Shown here one piece after another: positions 11,927-22,100 of a stretch of 64,000 nt of DNA. The notes beneath the pieces were generated by a model that made no database searches, was not told the DNA's origin, and saw only the letters and a program-made list of their open reading frames with translations. Source of the DNA: Nyssa sinensis. Taxonomy: Eukaryota; Streptophyta; Magnoliopsida; Cornales; Nyssaceae. Location: NCBI GenBank assembly GCA_008638375.1, contig CM018032.1, positions 51,482,501 through 51,546,500 of the forward strand. The letters are read 5' to 3'. The position numbers and the translations under genes are program-made. The first letter of the stretch is position 1. The number at the start of each line of letters is the position of its first letter.

Positions 11927-13354
11927 AACCACTGATCCGAACTGATTTCTGTAAGTTTGTGCAAGTCTATTTTGTCATTTGTGAGGTGTTTGATGGGGTT
12001 TCGAGATAGTTAGGCCGATATCCGGCATTTTGGTCCGTCAAAACTGCAAAATGGGCCTTTTTGGAACAAAAACTTGCATAAGTTTCAAACTGGGCATCCG
12101 AACCGAGTACCGTAAGTTCATGCAAGTCCATTTTATCATTTGTGAGGTGTTTGATGGGGTTTTGGGCTTGTTTGGCTGATATCTGGTATTTTGTTCTATC
12201 AAAACCCCAAAATGGGCCTTTTTGGAGCTGAAACTTGCATAAGTTTCAAACTGGGCATCCGAACCGAGTGCCGTAAGTTCGTGCAAGTGTATTTTTATCA
12301 TTTGGGAGCTGTGTGATGGGGTTTTGAGGTGGTTAGGCCGATATCCAAGGTTTTGGTCTGTCAAAACCCCAAAATGGGCCTTTTTGAAGCTGAAACTTGC
12401 ATAAGTTTCAAACCGGGCATCTGAACCGGGTGCTGTAAGTTCGTGCAAGTGTATTTTATCATTTGTGAGGTGTTTGGTGGGATTTTAGGGTGGTTAGGCC
12501 GATATCCAGGGTTTTGGTCTGTCAACACCCCAAATGGGCCTTTTTGGACCTAAAACTTGCATAAGTTTTAAACCGGGCATCCGAACCGATTACCGTAAGT
12601 TCATGCAAGTCTATTTTATCATTTGTGAGGTGTGTGGTGGGGTTTTGGGGTGGTTAGGCAGATATCTGGGGTTTTTGTCCGTCAAAACCCCAAAATGGGC
12701 CTTTTTGGACCCAAAAGTTGCATAAGTTTCAAACCGGGCATCCGAACCAATTACCGTAAGTTCGTGCAAGTCTATTTTATCATTTGTGGGGTGTGTGATG
12801 GGGTTTCGGTGTAGTTAGATTGATATCTGGCATTTTGGTCTGTCAAAACCCCAAAATGGGCCTTTTTGGAGCTGAAACTTGCATAAGTTTCAAACCGGGA
12901 ATCCGAACCAAGTGCTGTAAGTTCGTGCAAGTTTATTTTATCATTTGTGAGGTGTTTGATGGGGTTTTGGGTTGGTTAGTCCAATATCCAGGGTTTTGGT
13001 CTGTCAACACCCCAAAATGGGCCTTTTTGGACCTAAAACTTGCATAAGTTTCAAACCGGGCATCCGAACTGATTACCGTAAGTTTGTGCAAGTCTATTTT
13101 ATCATTTGTGAGGTGTGTGATGGGGTTTTGGGGTGGTTAGCCGATATCCGGGGTTTTGGTCTGTCAAAACCCCAAAATGGGCCTTTTTGGACCCGAAAGT
13201 TGCATAAGTTTCAAACCGGGCATCCGAACCGATTACCGTAAGTTCGTGCAAGTCTATTTTATCATTTGTGAGGTGTGTAATGGGGTTTCGATGTAGTCAG
13301 GCAGATATCCGGCATTTTGGTATGTCAAAACCCCAAAGTGGGCCTTTTTGGACC
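11927..13354. repeat. 161-bp tandem units, about 8.9 copies (copy 5)
   Basis: This is the standard unit with the standard end junction. Its size matches copy 1. Confidence 0.93.
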
Positions 13355-13413
13355 ATGCAATAAGTACAAACAAACAATAACAAATAAACACACAAGAAAA
13401 ATTAAAAAATTAC

Positions 13414-13593
13414 TTGAGATATGACACGATGACGAACAAGGTCCTCTGGTCTTGGTCCTAGTCCTGCTGCTGCTTCTGTTGATCCATGAGTGGAGTGGGT
13501 ATGAATATGGACATCATCGCCATTTAAAGGCTGAGCCTTTTTTAATTGATTATCAGATTTGCTGTAATAACAAGTTGCAAAGGCATCCACCAT
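13414..13593 (-). pseudogene. exon relic with open frame (copy 5)
   Basis: The frame MVDAFATCYYSKSDNQLKK...EDLVRHRVISQ is open. The base before the splice site has changed (CAA then GTAATT), which would weaken the site. Confidence 0.42.
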
Positions 13594-13597
13594 ACAT

Positions 13598-13747
13598 TCA
13601 TTAACAACCTCAGTTGCACCTATTAACTTGACACATGCACTTCACATTCATTAACAACCTCAGTTGTAATAGTAACAACCTCAGTTGTAATAGCTACAAC
13701 TGAAGTGCATGTGTCGAGTTAATAGGTGCAATTGTGGTTGTTAATGA
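13598..13747. repeat. palindrome, rearranged (copy 6)
   Basis: The centre is altered: ACAACCTCAGTTGTAATAG is repeated and part of the right arm is missing, so pairing is shorter than in copies 1-5. It still ends directly at the CACTA terminus. Confidence 0.8.
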
Positions 13748-14246
13748 CACTACAAGAAAAGGCACTATTAGCGACGCACACATGCGTCGCTAATAGTGGG
13801 AAAATGTGTCGCTAATGCTTTTTGCGACGCACACCTGAGCATCGCTAAAGTCGCCGCAAATATTGGTGTCGCTAATAGTATTGGCAACGTACACACCCTT
13901 GAGCGTCGCTAAAAGAAAGTATTAGCGACGCACAAACGGTGTCGCTAATAATTGGGAATGGGCGTCGCAAATATTATAAATAGAGGCAAAGAGCGTCGCT
14001 AAAAGATACTATTAGCGACGCACTCTGTGTGTCGCTAATAGTACCTTTTAGCGACGCACAGATTGAGCGTCGCTAAAAGGTACTATTAGCGACGCAAACG
14101 TGGTCGTCGCTAATACTATCTTTTAGCGACGCTCAAGGTGTGCGTCGCTAAAAGGTACTATTAGCGACACATAGAGTGAGTCGCTAATAGTGAATTTGAT
14201 TTTATTTCTTAACTTTTAGCGACGCCTTTCTGTGCGTCGCAAAAGG
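13748..14246 (+). mobile_element. CACTA end with subterminal repeats (copy 6)
   Basis: It is full length and collinear with copy 5. Confidence 0.85.
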
Positions 14247-14724
14247 TTTTTTTTTTTTTTTTTTCCAACCATGTTTGCTTTGTTTTCTTTGTTGTTTTAT
14301 TCCTGTTTAATCCTGTATGAATCATCCAGATATACAATAAAATCCAAACATTCTGAAATGAATATATTAAAAAAGAAAAATACATTGATATATATATATA
14401 TATATATCTATATATTATAGTAATTGCGTACATTTGTAAAAGTACAATTTAACAAAAAATAGAAAAATAAAAAATTGTTTCAAAACATATAACTACAAAT
14501 GTCCATGAAAAGAAAAAAAAGAACAACAAATAAAAATAATAAATCCCGATGCAAAACATAAAGACAGCGGCGGAATGATCCCGATCAATCTGAAATAAAG
14601 ATCAAATGGTATATATTAGAACAATTATTAAATATATATGAAATAGAGAATGTGAATGTTTTAATTTTTTTTTTTTATTACATGCATAAATACTAAGAAC
14701 GACATAAAGTAGCATAAGTTATAA
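14247..14724. repeat. AT-rich linker (copy 6)
   Basis: It is collinear with 705-1164, with (TA)n and one C interruption near 14389-14416. No coding signal is seen. Confidence 0.75.
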
Positions 14725-15896
14725 ACCACTGATCCGAACTGATTTTTGCAAGTTTTTGCAAGTCTATTTTGTCATTTTTGAGGTGTTTGATGGGGTTTCG
14801 AGATAGTTAGGCCGATATCTGGCATTTTTGTCCGTCAAAACTCCAAAATGGGCCTTTTCGGAACAAAAAGTTGCATAAGTTTCAAACCGGGCATCCGAAC
14901 CGAGTGCCGTAAGTTCATGCAAGTCCATTTTATCATTTTTGAGGTGTTTGGTGGGGTTTTGGGCTCGTTTGGTTGATATCTGGTATTTTGGTCTGTCAAA
15001 ACCCCAAAATGGGCCTTTTTGGAGCTAAAACTTGCATAGGTTTCAAACCGGGCATCCAAACCAAGTGCCGTAAGTTCGTGCAAGTTTATTTTATCATTTG
15101 GGCGCTGTGTGATGGGGTTTTGGGGTGGTTAGGCTGATATCCAAAGTTTTGGTCTATCAACACCCCAAAATGGGCCTTTTTAGAGCTGAAACTTGCATAA
15201 GTTTCAAACCGGGCATCCGAACCGCGTGCCGTAAGTTCGTGCAAGTGTATTTTATCATTTGTGAGGTGTTTGATGTGGTTTTGGGGTGGTTAGGCCGATA
15301 TCCAGGGTTTTGGTCTGTCAAAACCCTAAAATGGGCCTTTTTGGACCTAAAACTTGCATAAGTTTGAAACCGGGCATCCGAACCGATTACCGTAAGTTCG
15401 TGCAAGTCTATGTTATCATTTTTGAGGTGTGTGATGGGGTTTTGGGGTGGTTAGGCCGATATCCGGGGCTTTGGTCTGTCAAAACCCCAAAATGGGCCTT
15501 TTTGGACCCAAAAGTTGCATAAGTTTCAAACCGGGCATCCGAACTGATTACCGTAAGTTCATGGAAGTCTATTTTATCATTTGTGAGGTGTGTGATGGGG
15601 TTTCAGTGTATTTAGGCCGATATCCGGCATTTTGGTCTGTCAAAACCCCAAAATGGGCGTTTTTGGAGCTGAAACTTGCAAAAGTTTCAAACCGGGTATC
15701 CGAACTGAGTGCCGTAAGTTCGTCCAAGTGTATTTTATCATTTGTGAGCTGTGTGATGGGGTTTCATGTAGTTAGGTGGATATCCGGCATTTTGGTCTAT
15801 CAAAACCCCAAAATGGGCCTTTTAGGAGCTGAAACTTGCATAAGTTTCAAACCGGGCATCGGAACTGAGTGCCGTGCGTTCGTGCAAGTGTATTTT
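14725..15896. repeat. 161-bp tandem units, about 7.3 copies (copy 6)
   Basis: The block starts normally but breaks off mid-unit at TGTATTTTAATGAATG and joins the right half of a palindrome. The usual end junction and exon relic are absent. Confidence 0.9.
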
Positions 15897-15964
15897 AATG
15901 AATGTTGTTAATGAATGTGAAGTGCATGTGTTGAGTTAATAGGTGCAATTGAGGTTGTTATTGA
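15897..15964. repeat. right half of the palindrome (copy 7)
   Basis: Only the right arm (TTAATGAATGTGAAGTGC onward) is present. The left arm and exon relic were lost at the junction with the 161-bp units, so no hairpin can form. Confidence 0.8.
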
Positions 15965-16118
15965 CACAACAGAAAAGGCACTATTAGCGGCATACGTGCG
16001 TCGCTAATAGTGGGAAAATGCGTCGCTATTGATTTTTTGCGACGCACATCTGAGCGTCGCTAAAATCGCCGCAAATATTGGCGTCGCTAATAGTACTGGC
16101 GGCGCACACACCCCTGAG
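15965..16118 (+). mobile_element. degenerate, truncated CACTA end (copy 7)
   Basis: It begins CACAACAGAAAAGG instead of CACTACAAGAAAAGG. It keeps about 150 bp of GCGTCGC motifs, then joins a 161-bp unit at CCCCTGAG/GTGTTTGATGG. TGAG occurs in both parents at this point. Confidence 0.75.
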
Positions 16119-19100
16119 GTGTTTGATGGGGTTTTGGGCTCGTTTGGTTGATATATGGTATTGTGGTCTGTCAACACCCCAAAATGGGCCTTTTTGGAAC
16201 TGAAACTTGCATCAGTTTCAAACTGGGCATCCGAACCGAGTGCCGTAAGTTCATGCAAGTGTATTTTATCATTTTGGAGGTGTTTGATGGGGTTTTGGGG
16301 TGGTTAGACCGATATCCGGGGTTTTGGTCTGTCGAAACCCTAAAATGGGCCTTTTTGGAACTGAAACTTGCATAAGTGTCAAACCGGGCATCCGAACCGA
16401 GTGCCGTAAGTTCGTGCAAGTGTATTTTATCATTTGTGAGGTGTTTGATGGGGTTTTGGGGTGGTTAGGCCGATATCCAGGGTTTTGGTTCGTCAAAACC
16501 CCAAAATGGGCCTTTTTGGACCTAAAACTTACATAAGTTTCAAACCGGGCATCCGAACCGATTACCGTAAGTTCGTGCAAGTCTATTTTATCATTTTTGA
16601 GGTGTGTGATGGGGTTTTGGGGTGGTTAGGCCGATATCCGGGGTTTTGGTCTGTCAAAACCCCAAAATGGGCCTTTTTGGACCTAAAACTTGCATAAGTT
16701 TCAAACCGGGAATCCGAACAGATTACCGTAAGTTCGTGCCAATCTATTTATCATTTGTGAGGTGTGTGATGGGGTTTCGGTGTAGTTAGGCTGATATCCG
16801 GTATTTTGGTATGTGAAAACCCCAAAAATGGACCTTTTTGGAGCTGAAACTTGCATAGATTTCAAACCGGGTATCGGAACCGAGTGCCGTAAGTTCGTGC
16901 AAGTGTATTTTATCATTTGTGAGCTGTGTGATGGGGTTTCGGTGTATTTAGGCTGATATCTGGCATTTTGGTCTGTCAAAACCCCAAAATGGGCCTTTTA
17001 GGAGCTGAAACTTGCATAAGTTTCAAACCGGGCATCGGAACCGAGTGCCGTAAATTTGTACAAGTCTATTTTATCATTATGGAACTGTGTGATGGGGTTT
17101 CGGGGTGGTGAGGCCGATATCCGGCATTTTGGTCTGTCAAAACCCCAAAATGGCCCTTTTGAGAGCTGAAACTTGCATAAGTTTCAAACGGGGCGTCCGA
17201 ATCGAGTGCCGTATGTTCGTGCAAGTGTATTTTATAATTTTTGAGGTGTTTGATGGGGTTTTGGGGTGTTTAGGCCGATATCCAGGGTTTTGGTCTGTCA
17301 AAACCCCAAAATGGGCCTTTTTAGAGTTGAAACTTGTATAAGTTTCAAACTGGGCATCCGAACCGAGTGCTGTAAGCTCATGCATGTGTATTTTATCATT
17401 TTTGAGGTGTTTAATGGGGTTTTGGTTGGTTAGGCCGATATCCGGGGTTTTGGTCTGTCAAAACGCCGAAATGGGCCTTTTTGGAGCTGAAACTTGCATA
17501 AGTTTCAAACCGGGCGTCTGACCCGAGTGCTGTATGTTCGTGCAAGTGTATTTTATCACTTGTGAGGTATTTGATGGGGTTTTGGGATGGTTAGGCCGAT
17601 ATCCAGGGTTTTGGTCTGTTAAAACTCCAAAATGGGCCTTTTTGGACCTAAAACTTGCATAAGATTCAAACCGGGTATCCGAACCGATTACCGTAAGTTC
17701 GTGCAAGTCTATTTTATCATTTGTGAGGTGTGTGATGGGGTTTCGGTATAGTTAGGTCGATATCCGGCATTTTGGTATGTCAAAACCTCAAAGTGGGCCT
17801 TTTTGGACTTGAAACTTGCATAAGTTTCAAACCGAGTATCCGAACCGAGAGCCGTAAGTTCGTGCAAGTGTATTTTATCATTTGTGAGCTTTGTGATGGG
17901 GTTTCGGGGTGGTTAGGCCGATATCCGGCATTTTGGTCTGTCAAAACCCCAAAATGGGCCTTTTTAGAGCTGAAACTTGCATAAGTTTCAAACCGGGCAT
18001 CCGAACCGAGTGCCGTATGTTCGTGCAAGTGTATTTTATCATTTGTGAGGTGTTTGATGGGGTTTTGGGGTGGTTAGGCCGATATCCAGAGTTTCGGTCG
18101 TCAAAACCCCAAAGTTGGCCTTTTTGGACCTAAAAGTTGCATAAGTTTCAAACTGGGCATCCGAACCGATTACCGTATGTTCGTGCAAGTCTATTTTATC
18201 ATTTTTGAGGTGTGTGATGGGGTTTCAGTGTAGTTAGGCCGATATCCGGCATTTTGGTCTGTCAAAACCCTAAAATGGCCCTTTTGAGAGCTGAAACTTG
18301 CATAAGTTTCAAACGGGGCGTCCGAACCGAGTGCCGTGTGTTCGTGCAAGTGTATTTTATAATTTGTGAGCTGTTTGATGGGGTTTTGGAGTGTTTAGGC
18401 CGATATCCGGGGTTTTGGTCTGTCAAAACACCAAAATGGTCCTTTTTAGAGTTGAAACTTGTATAAGTTTCAAACTGGGCATCCGAACCGAGTGCTGTAA
18501 GCTCATGCATGTGTATTTTATCATTTTTGAGGTGTTTAATGGGGTTTTGTTTGGTTAGGCCGATATCCGGGGTTTTGGTCTGTCAAAACGCTGAAATGGG
18601 CCTTTTTGGAGTTGAAACTTGCATAAGTTTCAAACCGAGCGTCCGACCCGAGTGCCGTATGTTCATGCAAGTGTATTTTATCATTTGTGAGGTATTTGAT
18701 GGGGTTTTGGGATGGTTAGGCCGATATCCAGAGTTTTGGTCTATCAAAACCCCAAAGTTGGCCTTTTTGGACCTAAAACTTGCATAAGTTTCAAACTGGG
18801 CGTCCGAACCGATTACCATATGTTCGTGCAAGTCTATTTTATCATTTTTGAGGTGTGTGATGGGGTTTCAGTGTAGTTAGGCCGATATCCGGCATTTTGG
18901 TCTGTCAAAACCCCAAAATGGGCCTTTTTGGACCTGGAACTTGCATAAGTCTCCAACCGGGTATCCAAACCGATTATCGTAAGTTCGTGCAAGTCTATTT
19001 AATCATTTTTGAGATGTGTTATGGGGTTTCGGGGTCGTTAGGCCGATATCTGGCATTTTGGTCTGTCAAAACCCAAAATGGGCCTTTTTGGACTTAAAAC

Positions 19101-22100
19101 TTGCATAAGTTTCAAACTGGGCATCGGAACCGAGTGCCATAAGTTCGTGCAAGTCTATTTTATCATTTGGGAGCTGTGTGATGGGTTTTCGGGGTGGTTA
19201 GGCTGATATCCGGCATTTTTGTTTGTCAAAACCCCAAAATGGGCCTTTTTGGAGCTGAAACTTGCATAAGTTTCAAACCGGGCATCCGAACCGAGTGCCG
19301 TATTTTCATGCAAGTGTATTTTATCATTTGTGAGGTGTTTGATGGGGTTTTGGGGTGGTTAGGCCGATATCCGGGGTTTTGGTCTGTCAAAACCCTAAAA
19401 TAGGCCTTTTCGGAGCTGAAACTTGCATAAGTTTCAAACCGGGCATCGGAACCGAGTGCCGTAAATTTGTGCGAGTCTATTTTATCATTGTGGAGCTGTG
19501 TGATGGGGTTTCGGGGTGGTTAGGCTGATATCCGGCATTTTGGTCCGTCAAAACCCCAAAATGGCCCTTTTAAGAGCTGAAACTTGCATAAGTTTCAAAC
19601 GGGCGTCCGAACCGAGTGCCGTATGTTCGTGCAAGTGTATTTTATCATTTGTGAGCTGTGTGATGGGGTTCGGGGTGGTTAGGCGGATATCCGGCATTTT
19701 GGTCTGTCAAAACCCCAAAATGGGCCTTTTTGGAGCTGAAACTTGCATAAGTTTCAAACCGGGCATCCGAACCGAGTGCCGTATGTTCGTGCAAGTGTAT
19801 TTTATCATTTTTGAGGTGTTTGATGGGGTTTTGGGGTGGTTAGGCTGATATCCGGAGTTTTGGTCTGTCAAAACCCCAAAGTTGGCCTTTTTAGAGCTGA
19901 AACTTGCATAAGTTTCAAACCGGGCGTTCGACCCGAGTGCCATATGTTCGTACAAGTGTATTTTATCATTTGTGAGGTATTTGATGGGGTTTTGGGATGG
20001 TTAGGCCGATATCCGGGGTTTTGGTCTGTCAAAACTCAAAAATGGGCCTTTTTGGACCTAAAACTTGCATAAGATTCAAACCGAGCATCCGAATCGATTA
20101 CCGTAAGTTCGTGCAAGTCTATTTTATTATTTGTGAGGTGTGTGATGGGGTTTCGTTGTAGTTAGGTCGATATCCGGCATTTTGGTATGTCAAAACCTCA
20201 AAATGGGCCTTTTTGGACTTGAAACTTGCATAAGTTTCAAACCGAGTATCCGAACCGAGAGCCGTAAGTTTGTGCAAGTGTATTTTATCATTTGTGAGCT
20301 GTGTGATGGGGTTCGGGGTGGTTAGGCCGATATCCGGCATTTTGGTCTGTCAAAACCCCAAAATGGGCCTTTTTGGACTTAAAACTTGCATAAGTTTCAA
20401 ACTGGACATCGGAACCGATTATCGTAAGTTCTTGCAAGTCTATTTTATCATTTGGGAGATGTGTTATGGGGTTTCGGGGCCGTTAGTCTGATATCTGGCA
20501 TTTTGGTCTGTCAAAACCCAAAATGGGCCTTTTTGGACTTAAAACTTGCATAAGCTTCAAACTGGGCATCAGAACCGAGTGCCATAAGTTCGGGCAAGTC
20601 TATTTTATCATTTGGGAGCTGTGTGATGGGTTTTCGGGGTGGTTAGGCCGATATCCGGCATTTTTTTCTGTCAAAACCCCAAAATGGGCCTTTTTGGAGC
20701 TGAAACATGCATAAGTTTCAAACCGGGCATCCGAACCGAGTGCCGTATATTCGTGCAAGTGTATTTTTCATTTGTGAGGTGTTTGATGGGGTTTTGGGGT
20801 GGTTAGGCCGATATCCGGGGTTTTGGTCTGTCAAAACCCCAAAATGGGCCTTTTCGGAGCTGAAACTTGCATAAGTTTCAAACCGGGCATCGAAACCGAG
20901 TGCCGTAAATTTGTGCGAGTCTATTTTATCATTGTGGAGCTGTGTGATGGGGTTTCGGGGTGGTTAGGCCGATATCCGACATTTTGGTCCGTCAAAACCC
21001 CAAAATGGCCCTTTTAAGAGCTGAAACTTGCATAAGTTTCAAACGGGCGTCCGAACCGAGTGCCGTATGTTCGTGCAAGTGTATTTTATCATTTGTGAGC
21101 TGTGTGATGGGGTTCGGGGTGGTTAGGTGGATATCCGGCATTTTGGTCTGTCAAAACCCTAAAATGGTCCTTTTTGGAGCTGAAACTTGTATAAGTTTCA
21201 AACCGGGCATCCGAACCGAGTGCCGTATGTTCGTGCAAGTGTATTTTATCATTTTTGAGGTGTTTGATGGGGTTTTGGGGTGGTTAGGCTGATATCCGGA
21301 GTTTTGGTCTGTCAAAACCCCAAAGTTGGCCTTTCTAGAGCTAAAACTTGCATAAGTTTCAAACCGGGCGTTCGACCCGAGTGCCGTATGTTCGTACAAG
21401 TGTATTTTATCATTTGTGAGGTATTTGATGGGGTTTTGGGATGGTTAGGCCGATATCCGGGGTTTTGGTCTGTCAAAACTCCAAAATGGGCCTTTTTGGA
21501 CCTAAAACTTGCATAAGATTCAAACCGAGCATCCGAATCGATTACCGTAAGTTTGTGCAAGTCTATTTTATTATTTGTGAGGTGTGTGATGGGGTTTCGG
21601 TGTAGTTAGGTCGATATCCGGCATTTTGGTATGTCAAAACCTCAAAATGGGCCTTTTTGGACTTGAAACTTGCATAAGTTTCAAACCGAGTATCCGAACC
21701 AAGAGCAGTAAGTTGGTGCAAGTGTATTTTATCATTTGTGAGCTGTGTGATGGGGTTCGGGGTGGTTAGGCCGATATCCGGCATTTTGGTCTGTCAAAAC
21801 CCCAAAATGGGCCTTTTTGGAGCTGAAACTTGCATAAGTTTCAAACCGGGCATCCGAACCGAGTGCCGTATGTTCGTGCAAGTGTATTTTATCATTTGTG
21901 AGGTGTTTGATGGGGTTTTGGAGTGGTTAGGCCGATATCCGGAGTTTTGGTCTGTCAAAACCCCAAAGTTGGCCTTTTTGGACCTAAAACTTGCATAAGT
22001 TTCAAACTGGGCATCCGAACCGATTACCGTATGTTCGTGCAAATCTATTTTGTCATTTTTGAGGTGTGTGAAGGGGTTTCGGTGTAGTTAGGCCGATATC

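Larger units (their letters stand above)
1..16118. repeat. 2.6-2.8 kb macrosatellite built on one CACTA end, six full copies plus one truncated
   Basis: The string CACTACAAGAAAAGG starts at 208, 2977, 5574, 8162, 10978 and 13748, with a degenerate seventh copy at 15965. Spacing is 2769, 2597, 2588, 2816, 2770 and 2217 bp. Every period has the same order of parts: 147-bp palindrome, CACTA end with GCGACGCA repeats, AT-rich linker with a (TA)n tract, a run of 161-bp units, and a minus-strand exon relic. Length differences come mainly from the number of 161-bp units and from a deletion in the fourth CACTA segment. Only one CACTA terminus per period is present, always in the same orientation, so this is tandem amplification of a composite unit rather than independent insertions. 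It continues off the left edge of the window. Confidence 0.93.
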
